DNA of 64,000 nt from Chrysomallon squamiferum (Eukaryota > Mollusca > Gastropoda > Neomphalida > Peltospiridae), in assembly GCA_012295275.1 (NCBI GenBank), contig CM022672.1, positions 31,976,265 to 32,040,264 on the forward strand. The letters are read 5' to 3'. The translations under genes and the position numbers were made by a program. Shown one piece after another: positions 52,070 to 64,000 of the stretch. The notes beneath the pieces are model-generated. The model was not told the origin of the DNA and ran no database searches. It saw only the letters and a program-made list of their open reading frames with translations. Positions within the stretch are counted from its first letter, which is position 1. Every line of letters starts with the position of its first letter.

Positions 52070-52295
52070 AAAATATCATTAATTAATAAGAGAATTATAT
52101 AGTATTGGTAGTAATAGTAATGACAGTATAGCCATACAATTTATTAAACCATTAATTAATTATGTAACCGGTCATATTTTACAGTTTTGTCACAAAACTT
52201 TCAGTCAGATCATACCAGAAGAAAAGTTTTGTAAAGTTATTTTAATGACTAGTTCATTAACGTTATTTCTCGATCTAAGAAATTGTCAATACATT
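52070..52295. repeat. About 200-bp direct repeat, copy 2
   Basis: Second copy of 50655-50855, with a short insertion near 52100-52120. Confidence 0.8.
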
Positions 52296-52454
52296 TAACA
52301 TTATAATGTTTTCAGCGTTGCTGTTGGATCTATATTTGTCTAAAGTTTTAAACAATGAAGAAATATTACAAGCGATATATATATATATATTGTATCTTCC
52401 TCTTTATCTTATTATTTGGTGGATTATTTGCTGCTGTTATTTCTGAATTGTAAT

Positions 52455-52740
52455 GTTTTAGTGAAGCAGATGAGATCATTACATTCTCTGTGAACAAACA
52501 TGCTTTATTTTGCGGATTTCAATTGTACGGTTACGTGAACCTCGAAGTTAGCGTCTTTGCCAGTGACTCAAGAACAGACAAAATACTGGACGAGTCTACA
52601 CTGACACAACGATATGAACTCGTCGTGTTCAGACGTGCAGTGAATATTACTAAGACGCTGAATACAGCTTCTGTGTTAATATTAACGGGGCTACACGTGG
52701 CGTGGAGCTGATGATGAATCAGAAATCGTTGTAGACTTTT
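52455..52740 (+). pseudogene. PHR-domain fragment paralogous to the BTB-BACK-PHR gene
   Basis: After TTTTAG it reads EADEIITFSVNKHALFCGFQ, then SRTDKILDESTLTQRYELVV and FRRAVNITK, parallel to the same region of the 25-kb gene. A frameshift follows (TLNTASVLI). The BTB and BACK parts are absent upstream. The 3' flank to about 53110 also matches the flank of the 25-kb gene. It is probably a decayed tandem-family member. Confidence 0.8.
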
Positions 52741-53110
52741 GTTTGTAGATGTACATACAGTGACAGTCGACTTTGTGCAGATATGACACACGGACAAATA
52801 CATGCTTTGCTATTCTTAGTATAAAAAACAACATCGTTCAAATATTGTCAGTTTTAGTCATCAATTATTTTTTTATTTGTTTTCTGTTTATTTATTTATT
52901 TATTTAATTTTTTGCGTTTGGAATTTGTGAAGACGTCAGGCAGCAGTGAGGACGTCATACACACTTTGTTTAATTTGGGACTTCTTTCTATGGATTGTTT
53001 TGTGTCATACATGTAAAATCAATATAAACATCTCATTGTTTTATTATTTATTTATTTATTTGATATTTGTTTATTCATTTATATTTAATACTTTTTTCAG
53101 TTTGTATATG

Positions 53111-53714
53111 AAACATAATATGTAGATAAATTATAAAAGTGTTTGTAATTATATTACACATGAGAGTATTAACTATTTATGCATCTTTGTTCTCGAAGAT
53201 ATCTATCTATCTATCTATCTCTCTATCTAATACATCCGCTATTTCAACTGATCCCATAAATAATATAGAAAATGAATTTCGACTTGCAGCATCTTAAACT
53301 TGAGCTTTTTGTGAGCGGGGCGGAAGAATACTGCGTTATGCGGCGTTTGTTTGGGAGAGATGGGTCCCAGTCAGATCCGAGTTAAGCAACTGCGGGTCCT
53401 GTAGTAAAATATATCATAGGCCCCTACTATTGGCTAGTTACAGAAGTAACCACCCCTTCCCCCAGTTCAATTCACGGCCACTATTATCATAGCTTTACAT
53501 ACAACATAAACGCACCTTAATGTTTGAATAGTCAGTCAGATGTATCGTCGAAACAAAGGGAATCTTGCCAACAGTATCGGAAACTAGTGTAAATGTCTTT
53601 AAACTGTAATTTAACTGTATGTATGCCCCGAAAACATGGGTCAAAGTTATAGCCACTAGACATGTGTGATTCAAACTCAGATTAAGTTTAAATATCGCGT
53701 CTTCGAGATTTTAT
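53111..53714. other. Stretch with ATCT repeat and a GC-richer hAT-flank block
   Basis: (ATCT)n at 53197-53228. 53320-53480 is GC-richer (GGGTCCTGTAG) and may be an end of the hAT element next to it. Confidence 0.4.
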
Positions 53715-54260
53715 ATGAACAGGTTATTTTATATCGGAAGTAGTGTCAATCGTTCTGAAACGTCGCATTCGGTGTTCATCAACGTCAGCATATTTAAACG
53801 TTTTTCTCCCATCGTCTTTCTTTGTGTAGTTTTTATGCGGCGCAATTTGGAAAACGAGTGTTCCTCCGTGCAGTTTGTAATCACCAAACACAAATGCATG
53901 CGTAGCATTATTTCAATATTAGATAACATGATTGCATGTTGTGATCGCTGATGAGACGGTATATCAGCAGCTCCAATGTCTCGTCGCCTGTCATCGCCGT
54001 GCTGTCCTCATCATCAGCTGCAGCATCTGACTGAGAAGCACTCGGATCAGAAGTGCCACGAACTGTAGAAGTTCGTTTGTTACATTGGCCTGGAAATCAT
54101 TTTGATACGTGTTAATGAGAGCCAGCGCCGATTTTGACAGATGTTCGTTGGATACTGACCGTAAATGTCGGAAGAATCCAAACTTGTTACTGATTTCCTC
54201 ATCTGCTTGCAAACGTTTCTTCAGTATTTGCGAGAAAGCAACTAATGAACTAGGTGTGGT
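53715..54260 (-). pseudogene. hAT transposase remnant, C-terminal dimerisation region
   Basis: Minus-strand frames read EISNKFGFFRHLRSVSNEHL, then ALINTYQNDFQANVTNELLQ, and further on EEHSFSKLRRIKTTQRKTMG followed by EKRLNMLTLMNTECDVSERL. The latter is the hAT C-terminal block (consensus ERSFS.L..IK...R..M...RL..L..L.I..). Frames are interrupted near 53930-53990. The N-terminal catalytic part and zinc finger are missing. It reads out of the region beside (AC)n at 54473. Confidence 0.75.
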
Positions 54261-54472
54261 TCACTGGCTAGTCAGAAAAGCAAATTTCAACAACAAAACT
54301 GTTCATAAACGTACATCTACACGAAAAAAATACCAAAGGCTATAGTCAAAAGGCTGTAGCTGATACCCAGCTTTTTGATTAAACAAAAAACCCAAACACC
54401 TGAAAGCCTCTGAAAGCGCGGGGCCCGTACCATTTTCTACATCTGCTACGTTGTAAATCCGGCACTGAACAC
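54261..54472. other. Possible 5' side of the hAT remnant
   Basis: GC-rich GCGCGGGGCCCGTACC at about 54415-54430 may be part of an element end. No ORF is recognised. Confidence 0.3.
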
Positions 54473-54477
54473 ACACG

Positions 54478-54568
<91 letters not shown>
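54473..54568. repeat. (AC)n microsatellite with GC start
   Basis: ACGCGCGCGC passes into a long AC run. Confidence 0.95.
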
Positions 54569-54571
<3 letters not shown>

Positions 54572-54980
54572 GACAAAAAAACCTACCTTATCTATAAAAA
54601 GTGTTTCTCTTACTATTTTTGGTTAATGAATCTCTCAGATCCTTGTATATAATTACGTATCTCAGGAAAATGTAATAAATACATATTCTTAATGGAAAAT
54701 AACTTCACTGATTCAATGTTAGGACACTGAAAGGCTTAATCATCATATACTGAAGAGGTGGGAAACATATTTAAAACATCAATCAAAATTAGGTTTATCT
54801 TTTCTTAAATTTATTATTTTATGTTGAACAGAAATATTATTTTATTACATCAATTTTCTGGAACCCTTTGAAAAATGTTCCACATTATTCTTTTTGTCAC
54901 ATTAATAATAAATTAACAAAAACTCCTCTGACCAGTGTCTGATGACTCTAAAGCACACAGACATATTTTTAAATTAAACT

Positions 54981-54998
54981 AATATTTGTATGTATGTA

Positions 54999-55054
<56 letters not shown>

Positions 55055-55070
55055 CATACATATATAAAGA
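54981..55070. repeat. TGTA/TA/ACAT microsatellite
   Basis: Expanded in the right arm relative to a short (TA)n at 37713-37732 in the left. Confidence 0.85.
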
Positions 55071-55202
55071 CAAATTATTGATGCAGCCTGTAATAAAACT
55101 GTATTATTTAACTTTATATATATATATATTAAAAGGTTAACAGTGCAGAAGTTCACATCAACTCCAAGCACCAAACAGTATCAGTGACAGTTGTTGTCTC
55201 CT

Positions 55203-55472
55203 CGCGGTGCTGCAGTCTGGTATTTTTTCCCAATCTACACATCATTCTGTGACACATGAGATTTTAAAGTTGAGTGTGTTTCTCTTAGGCTGACATTTTC
55301 ACTTCTGTTTTGACAGCATAAAGAAAAAACCCTGACAGACTGAGTAAATGTTTATATCTCTTACTGACTAGATAAAATGGGTGAAATCTGTTTTGTTTTT
55401 CAGTTATAGAAATACAAATAAATAAATATATGTAATCAAATTTTATTTACTTTTCTTAAAACAAACGGTTTA
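55203..55472. mobile_element. Insertion present only in the right arm
   Basis: The left arm goes directly from CACAGACTAGTT to GAGAAGACAACAACTG (near 37622-37650). The right arm has about 270 extra bases between the equivalents. The extra piece contains, on the minus strand, ATTTACTCAGTCTGTCAGG, also found at 11160. It is an insertion on the right or a deletion on the left. Element class unknown. Confidence 0.5.
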
Positions 55473-56519
55473 AACTAGTCTGTAATTTTTTTTCTCTCTA
55501 TGTTATGGACATTTCGTGCACTCAACCTGAATCAGAAAATTCAAATAATTTTGTACAGCTACTAATATATAAGAATTTGTAATGTTTATTAAGTTTCGGT
55601 TTATGTACCAAAACCAAATAAATAAAAATATTCCTCATCTTAGGATGTTTGATAATGCTAGCTAAAGATATTAAATTAAAAACAGAATACAAAATAATTC
55701 GAAATGTTTATTTCAACAAGAAAACAAGTTAATATCAAAAATACTTTTTCATATAAAAAGCATAATTTTAGAAAAATGTAATAAAAGTCCTTAATTAAAA
55801 ATTTAGAAAAGCATTTTATAAAATATTATTGAACTTTCAAATTAAGAGTTTTAAAATGTTTTATAAGATTTTTAAGATGACAGCCAAGGGTGCTGTAAAA
55901 TATAAAAATACCAAGATTTCTGATCTATCCAACAAAAGTATAATAATAAAACATTCAAAATGAAAAAAATATAAAAAATGCCAAGGCATTTGTTTAGAAA
56001 AAAGTTAGAGGCTTAATAAATAACTTGTAATCTGAAAATTGTTTATTAAGAAAATGTCTAATTTCTGATTTTATCTTCCAAAAAACTTAAAATTATCTAT
56101 TTCCATTTTATGTTTTATTAAGATAAGTTTATTGGCTAAATCTTTACCAGAAGTCTTGGTGTTCTTTGTTATTTTATATTTGGTATAGATAATTCAGTAG
56201 ATTTAAAAAATAAAATAAAATAAGAAATAAAAAAAATAAAACAGAACAATTAAATTATCTCCCCTGGACCAAACATCTTTATATAAAATGTGTACTTTTT
56301 TTTTTAAACCTGTAATCAAGTATTTCTAACATAAATCATTTTCAAAAATTAAAGTTTTTTTTTTTTTCACAGATCTGACTGAAGGTGGTGCTGTGTCTGG
56401 TCCTAACATTAGGTGTATATTGGTCTGTATGTAACTACATCTTCCAATCTGAAACCACAGTTTCAGTTTTATAAATTATCCAGTAAGTGTAGTCTATGTT
56501 TTTAAACTTTTGTTAGGTG

Positions 56520-58334
56520 TGAATTTTTCTAGAAGTTCTCAGTATTCTTCAAGCATTCAAGCATTTTTATTTTTGTGTGGAGATATTTCCATTCTATTTC
56601 TTCTGCTTCCTTAGTTCAGTATGATCAGAAAACTTGAAAAACTTGGAGGCAAACTCAAGAAGCCATTTAGAATGAACAGATGATTATCATTAACACTTCT
56701 CATTATAAACAACCCTGAAAATTTAAAACAAAAGTAAATGTGTTTTTATTAAAACTAAAATAATATTCAGAATTGTATAAAAAAAGTTTACCTCTTAATG
56801 TGGATTATACAATTTGACATGTAAAATGAACACTAGATAAAATTCAAATCTGATGTTTTGTGACTTAATAGTAGAGAACTGTGCTAAGAAGTAACAGATT
56901 TTTGTATCAATCTTGAGTTTGGGAGTCTGTTACTGGTGTATTAAAAAATGTACACTGAAAATTGAACATAAAAATTGCTGTCTTAATTAACAGTGAAAAG
57001 GTAAAGGGTTTTTCTCTCACTGTCATTATCAAAAATAATAATTATAATCTGAACCAGACCATTTAAAATTATTTTTCACACTTCATGGTTACCGAAAGGC
57101 TGAGGGAAAAAAGTTTATTAAAATTTGTGAGAGATACTTTTACATTTATTTACCAGTCAAGCAGACAGTTAAACTAACATGATGTGAAGAATCTGCTGTA
57201 AATAGATTTCTGTACTCTGTGTACAACACCAGCTTGTGTCCAAAAAATCAGACATGACATTCATACATTTAAAACAAAAATGTCAGTAATAGTATTACAA
57301 ATGTAATGTACATACACTTTACTTACCAATCACTCAGCCTGTTAAAACAGCACTGATGTAAAACATCTGATTGTCTGTAACTGTCCTGTGATTTCTTTGA
57401 TGTAAGAATCTGCTGTAAATAGATTTCTGTACTCTGTGGTGATTCTGACATAACATCCAGCTTGTTTCTGAAAATAAAACATTAATTGTACATTTTTGTA
57501 GAACAACCATAACAATTTTATGTCTTCATTTGAATTTGGAGTGATGTTTTCAACTAATATATATGTAGAGCGAAATAAAATTTAACTAAAATAAAATAAA
57601 GTCAAACTGTATTTACTAAAATATTTCTTGTTGTTCCTGTACTTTTTATTATCTGTGAATGTGTTTGTTTAAAACAAATTTGAACAAATCAAGTCAGAAC
57701 CTTTAAGTATGAATCTAATAATTTTAAAAATAAAATATACATATTTTTTTTTTTTTTTTTTTTTACATTTTTAAATTGATAACAAATACAATCTAAAATC
57801 TTTATCTTATTCTTAATTTTTAAATTTAAACTTTCTAAAATGCATGTTCAATTGACTATTTCCTCTTACAGCTATGTTATCACAGTTGGTAAATCAATGA
57901 CAAAGTCTGTATTTACAAATAAACAATAAAATTATATCTAATAATATTAATATTAAAACATTCTCAGATGAAATTAAGTAATTTATTATTTTGAAGTTTA
58001 TAAAATCTGGTAGTAAACTGAATTACCTGTCCATTGTACCCAGCATCTGTTTACAAACATGTTGAGTACATCTGAGTGTCTGAGTCTGTACAAATTTCTC
58101 TTAACAGTCAGGACTGGAGAAGTGTCTGTTCTTCACTGAACTGTGCACTACACACATGGTCAAGTGGTCATCCTTGGCCTGAAGGAACCTGGCCTTTTTT
58201 CTAAACAGAAAGAGCTTGTTTATCCTGTAAAGTCATAAATTACATTTATGATTGATAAACCTTAACAATGAAATGAGTTAACTAAAAAATTGTAACATTT
58301 ATTACTGATAACTCTAATAAATAAAATTATAGTT

Positions 58335-58373
<39 letters not shown>

Positions 58374-58988
58374 ATAAAATTTATCATTGGTAATCTCTGG
58401 AAACAAAAACAAATTACTATTTAAATATCACCTAAAATATTAGAATAACAAATTATTTAGTCAGAATAAATTGATTTTGCTGAGATTTTTCTGTATTTTA
58501 TTATTGTTCATAATAACCAACAAAAAGGAAAATGAAAGCTTCAAGTTTTTTTTCAGTTTAGTGACAAAACTTTCATTGTGTCAAACATTTTTCTTAAAAA
58601 AGATTATTTCCCATAAATATAAAAAAAAAAAAAAAAAAAAAATCTTTAGGATGGAGGAAAAATAATTTATTTTATTCATGAATAATTTTACTTCTTTCTG
58701 TTTTTAAAAACAATAAATTCATTTCCTTGTATGTATTTTTTTTCATCTTCAATACAAAAGATGTTTTATGTAAAATTTGTTTAATAATAATTTTGGATGT
58801 TTAATGTTATAATAGCTTAATCATATCTGTGATACCAATACAAAAAATGAATTTCAAACCTCTGGTCTGTATAAAACATTCTGCACAGACAACACAGACA
58901 CAACTGTGACAATTCCAGAACTACAGGCCAAGTGAAATGACATGACAAACATCTTGGACAATATGGACTCCAGTGGAAATTCAACCAT
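56520..58988 (-). pseudogene. DHX8/PRP22-type DEAH helicase, last four exons, dead (right-arm copy)
   Basis: Mirror of 34079-36560: exon A 58988-58860, exon B 58224-58027, exon C 57467-57327, exon D from 56714 down to about 56520. By eye, exon A matches the left copy at all 129 bases, exon B differs at three of 198 and exon C at one of 141. Exon D and its flanks differ much more. The inactivating frameshift in exon B is shared with the left copy, and this copy has an extra TAG after QALSV. Partial exon C is repeated at 57181-57240. Confidence 0.85.
58332..58370. repeat. A-tract
   Basis: Long A run; counterpart T-tract at 34701-34735. Another A-tract lies at 58621-58641. Confidence 0.9.
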
Positions 58989-59049
58989 CTGTAAATACAA
59001 AATAAATATATAACAAATATACATGATTAATAGTTGTAAAAGATTTTAC

Positions 59050-60024
59050 AACAACAACAACAACAACAACAACAATAATAACAAGAACAATAACAACTGT
59101 ATTTTACTTCAAAATATCAGCATGATAAATATATATAAAACAATGTTTTTCACACACAACAAAATTTTAAATACATTTTTAAATATACCTATCCACTTCA
59201 TAACAGCTAGTATATTAAAAATGTGTATATACATATATAGTTTTAAATATTACTTTGCGAAATATATATATAGGCCTATATTGTATAATATACACTACAG
59301 TTATACTGTATACTCTGTAATACACTTAAACACTAATACAGGGCAGCGGGCTTGAAATGGCCAAAGATCCGTTTGGGCGACTTGACCTGTTTATCTATAA
59401 GTTATAATTCAAGAGCCACTATTAATTACTTTATCTCAAATATTTATTGCACATAAAAGGTTTGCTCGTAGTTCGATAAATTGGACGTACTGGCTTATCT
59501 TATTTTGCCAATATTTTTTTATAAACACTAACTGTGAACGCCGGATATGCATGTGGTTAACTGTAGTCTTGATAAACAAAACCGCGAGTCTCGCTGATTC
59601 AGTAGCGTTAAAACTGGTCGTGACCATTCGGATCATTCCGAACCTTCCCGAATGCCGTCTTAGCTTCTGTCGTCTGCGACAGTAGAGAGGAAACCACACC
59701 ATAATCTCAAACCACGAGTAATTTCAACAAATTTTGTAATCAAGAGATAAACACATTAATAACTTGTTAAATACTAAAAACCAGCAGGTTCACGAGTGAA
59801 CTGTTTTTACTTTAAATAGTTATAAAGTTAAATTTTGTTATTTTAAATATAGTAAATAAATAAGCAATAATAGGGCTGTTTCAATAGTTATTAGATTGAA
59901 AAGAAAAGTGATTTGTTGTATTTACTTTCTATTATATATGTTTTTCATAAATATTTGCTTTCTTTCTTTTCATTTTTTTTTTTTTTTTTATTTATTTTTA
60001 TTTATTTATTTATTTATTTTTTTT

Positions 60025-60068
<44 letters not shown>
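59050..60068. other. Right-arm sequence without a gene
   Basis: CAA repeats at 59050-59075, the conserved CpG-richer block at 59440-59705, and T-rich/TTTA tracts at 59975-60068. All have left-arm partners. Confidence 0.55.
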
Positions 60069-60635
60069 CAAATTTGTAATACTGTTTAACTGTTATTCCT
60101 GGATAATATATCTCAGTTCAGAAATATATTGTTTCTGGAGTTTATTAATTTCAAAATCAATGTTAATAAAATTTTATTTTGAAAATGAATGATAGTTTTG
60201 ATCTACTGGATGAAGTATTGGATCCTTAGATAAAGTTTATTTCATGTTACGATATTATTTTTAGATAAATCTTTTGCTTTTTGTCAGTTCTCAAGTATTA
60301 CTCTACAAATCAATGACTGTACATTTTGCAGTCAACTGAAATGTGTTCTAACTGTAAAAGCTGCAGTGGACTGAATTCTGATATTTTCTTTCTTATGATT
60401 GAGATTTTTTAATGGATCTTTGAAAAATTCATTTTATCTCATTGACGATCACAAAGTTAACAATCATACAAATTAAATAATCTACTATAGTCTTATATAA
60501 TCACAAAACACACTATTCTAGATTCATAAACAGACATTTACAAAATTCATTTATGATATTTACTAACCTTTGTATTCTTTTCTTAACACTGTATCCTAAT
60601 AATTAAAATATTTAGGATTACAACTAAAGTAATAC

Positions 60636-60677
<42 letters not shown>

Positions 60678-61334
60678 AAAAAAAAAAAAAAACACCATTA
60701 ATATTACAGGTTTACATAAATACCTTAAAGGTTAACTGCTTAAACTGAATAATAAAGTTTAACAAAGTAGGTAACCAAATACATTGAACTCTTCACATGA
60801 GAGACAACACATTTCCTGAGAATTCACTTCATTTGTTATCACAGTCAGTATATGTCATCCAGTCACAGATACATATTTATTGTGTAGTTCACAGAATATG
60901 AGAGGAAAAAAACAAATCACACCAAAAAACACTGGCCCCTACATGACACTCATATAATAGCATATATAAACATAATGTTACATATAAATAATACAGCGAT
61001 ATAAATTAACAGTCTTTACTAAAACTGATGGTTTTGCAAGTATATAAACATCCATTCCACCCTCGAAAACAAGCACGTTCTACAACCCTCAGCCCGACAC
61101 ACACTTACATTCACATACACAAACATCACTACACGTATCACACAACACTAATTAACTGAATATGTTTGTTACATGTTATATCTCATCATGGAAATAAAAC
61201 ATTTACCAGAGCCTCGGAAAGACGGCCCTAAGAAATGAAATTTTTGTTTGCGCTTTTTAGCCACATTCTTGTTCAACGTTTGACGCTTCTTTTAACGTTG
61301 TTTACTGCAAGAAGGACAACAACAAATGTTATGA

Positions 61335-61391
<57 letters not shown>

Positions 61392-61457
61392 TTAAAATAA
61401 CTGAAGAAAAAAAAAAAAAAAAACAGATAGGGGAAGCAAGAAAAAGAAACAAAATGA

Positions 61458-61488
<31 letters not shown>

Positions 61489-62094
61489 AATTAAGGTTTC
61501 TATCCGATACAGCCTTGTATTTGCTTGCACAAGGAAATAAAAGGTTTTATTTATTTATTTATTTATTTTATTTTATTTTGTTTCGATTTTGTGTCAGGTA
61601 AATTCTTACTTTGAAAATATTATGAACCTTTAACACCAAGCCTCCCAAACTTTAAATGGCGCGAAAAAGGGAAATTTAAATGTAAAAAAAAATTACCACG
61701 TGTGTTTCGTCTGATCGCTGATTGGTTGATGCTGAAGTAATATAACTGACATCTGCAATTCTCGCGGAAAAAATAACTGAGCTGGCGGGAAAAAAATGTC
61801 TCTCCTGTTGATTTTCTTCATTTTACAAAAAGAAAAACAAAAATTGTAATTCCACGGTACAGAAAAAAAAAAAAAAAAAAGTAAATAATAATTAAAACAA
61901 ACAAATAGAAAAAAGAAACGCTATTAGATGAATCTATTGCTCATTATTAATAACGAAATGTACAAAAAAACAAAACGAAACAATAAAAATAACGATTGAG
62001 ACAATAATGATAAATAGAATAAAAGAAAAATAGAAAAAAAGTAATACCACGATCAAAAAAAACAATATAATAACAACATCAACAACAGCATAAA

Positions 62095-62096
<2 letters not shown>
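60069..62096. other. Right-arm sequence without a gene
   Basis: A-tracts at 60640-60675, (AAT)n at 61337-61390, AAAT at 61458-61490 and TTTA at 61548-61575. The mirrored left region is 31030-33000. Confidence 0.55.
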
Positions 62097-62168
<72 letters not shown>

Positions 62169-62254
62169 GCTCATTGAAAAATCAGTGTAGGTTAAAATCC
62201 CCCAGCAGCCAATATTCCACATATAAAATTTCTGTACCCGTCCTCTCGCTCTCT

Positions 62255-62328
<74 letters not shown>
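62097..62328. repeat. CTA/AAT array and (CA)n array
   Basis: Triplet arrays at 62097-62165 and (CA)n at 62260-62328, longer than their left-arm partners. Confidence 0.95.
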
Positions 62329-62329
<1 letters not shown>

Positions 62330-63071
62330 TCTTTTTCTTTCACATACAAATACGTCTCCTGTTTCACCATTGAACGCACACCCATAATCTCTCACATGCA
62401 CACATACAAACATGTCCCGGTGACCGAACGGTAACATCCTCCGCCTTCGGAGGGCGGGCGAATGGGTGCCATACGTTCTAGTGAAATACACACATACACC
62501 TATAAGCATAGACCTATAAACACACATACAAACAGATGTGTGTCACACACTTGCTCAGTTACACACTCACTCATGCTTTAACGTTCGCATACATTTCAAA
62601 TAAAGGTGAATAGTATATACACTGTGTAACTTTAAGAAAGGGAGATAAGTAAGGAACCAACTAAGAAAAAAAAATACGAGTAATTATATTTTGCAACGAT
62701 TTTGTTTTGTTTTAACAGTAACACGCTCGCACACAATGAAACACCGACACACAAAAAAAACACACACAGCGACACACAAACACAAACTGATACATACAAA
62801 TACACACAACAACACACACAACATACAAATACACACAAACACACACACAAGTACACAGTGACATACGCAAATGCGTGCGCCTTTCCTCTTCTTATAATTT
62901 ATTTCTTGATCAGAAGCGTTTCTGTAAAAAAACATGCTTGTCCAAGAAGGTTATTTTAATTTAAATCTGATAATATATTAACAAAAGTGATAGGTTTACT
63001 TACACATTACCCTCAGTCACTGCATTATAATTCTGTAAAGTGTAAAATAGATTAAAAGTAAATTCATTTTA
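62329..63071. other. Right-arm sequence without a gene
   Basis: Contains the conserved GC-rich hairpin block near 62434-62455 and an impure CACAAA tract at 62740-62850. Confidence 0.5.
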
Positions 63072-63086
63072 ATAAAAAGGACAGCA

Positions 63087-63087
<1 letters not shown>

Positions 63088-63181
<94 letters not shown>
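63088..63181. repeat. (AAT)n microsatellite
   Basis: About 31 units. The left-arm partner near 29890-29966 is interrupted and shorter. Confidence 0.95.
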
Positions 63182-63184
<3 letters not shown>

Positions 63185-63489
63185 TTATAAAAATAATACA
63201 TTTCAAAATACTATTAATTCAATAACATTATGATCTTAAGGTTCACCAACATGTATGTAACTATCAGTTTATCAAAATACTTAATGTGCTACTACTAGAA
63301 ACACTCTCACTACAAGTTTATCAACATACTTAGTTTGAATACTAGAAACATTGACAACTACAAGTGTATCAACTTACTTGTGGGTGTTTTTGTATGCATG
63401 CTTTTATGTATGTACGTATGAACTACGTATGTATGTATGCTTTAGAAAGAGTTATGAGTGATTAGATGTGAGTGTATCTATATCTCTCT

Positions 63490-63540
63490 TCTCTCTCTCT
63501 CCACACACACACACACACACAGACACAAACACATCCATAA

Positions 63541-63579
<39 letters not shown>

Positions 63580-63648
63580 TATATATATACATACTAGATC
63601 ACATACAAACATACATACATAGATACAGAGATAGGTAGACAGATATTG

Positions 63649-63696
<48 letters not shown>

Positions 63697-63805
63697 ATGA
63701 GTGTGTGTGTTTATGAAAGACATTTAGATATGTGTGTGATCGTATATATATGTTTAAGAAAGTATAAATACATGTATTTATGTGCTAGACAGACAATGCG
63801 TATTG

Positions 63806-63899
<94 letters not shown>
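63490..63899. repeat. AC/TG/TATG microsatellite cluster
   Basis: Mirror of 29173-29600. The terminal (TG)n at 63810-63899 is longer than its left partner. Confidence 0.95.
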
Positions 63900-63901
<2 letters not shown>

Positions 63902-64000
63902 AGTGGACCCTGATTCATTTGGGACCAATCATAGGTGCCGTTTTAGACACAGTGCCGGCTTACACAAATTAAAATGACACGAAATATATTTTATTTCTAA

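Larger units (their letters stand above)
54632..64000 (-). repeat. Right arm of the giant inverted duplication
   Basis: Reverse complement of 29073-38072. It continues to the last base of the window, so it may be longer. Pairings run in exact mirror order along the whole arm. Confidence 0.95.

Overview
This window is AT-rich animal DNA with introns, dense microsatellites and decayed transposons. I see nothing bacterial or viral in its organisation. Several features point, by inference only, to a mollusc or a related lophotrochozoan. These are repeated GGGAGRTAA-type motifs (near 5500, 19305, 28046, 36853, 47512 and 62640), a BTB-BACK-PHR gene with a paralogous fragment, GT/AG introns and very long ATT, AC, AG and CTA arrays. 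Most open frames here are just translated microsatellites. Layout: 1-5.3 kb holds unassigned minus-strand exons, including a consistent four-exon model for a 105-residue protein with an N-terminal hydrophobic leader. 5.6-8.6 kb is a wrecked ISL2EU/IS4EU-type DNA transposon: a DDE transposase remnant on the minus strand lies between plus-strand pieces of a YqaJ-type exonuclease ORF. 13.0-13.8 kb is a CpG-rich 38-bp minisatellite of 21 units. 19.5-20.9 kb is a 5'-truncated LINE. 21.5-26.6 kb holds duplicated upstream segments followed by the BTB-BACK-PHR gene, whose BTB and BACK parts are open but whose PHR part carries two frameshifts. 28.0-29.06 kb holds a hAT-like MITE and the tail of a Tigger/pogo-like transposase. 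The main structure is a very large inverted duplication. The arm at 29,073-38,072 is repeated in reverse complement at about 54,632-64,000, around a spacer of about 16.5 kb. The right arm runs off the window edge, so its outer limit is unknown. Both arms carry the last four exons of a DHX8/PRP22-type DEAH helicase gene with the same inactivating changes, so that pseudogene decayed before the DNA was duplicated or homogenised. The outer roughly 7 kb of the arms is nearly identical, whereas the inner roughly 2 kb is clearly diverged and carries indels. That suggests gene conversion or two-step formation. The spacer contains simple repeats, a 59-bp tandem repeat, a PHR-domain fragment paralogous to the BTB gene and a hAT transposase remnant. 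I find no operon-like system. The window reads as a repeat-rich eukaryotic region with one mostly recognisable host-type gene, a few small unassigned genes and many relics.
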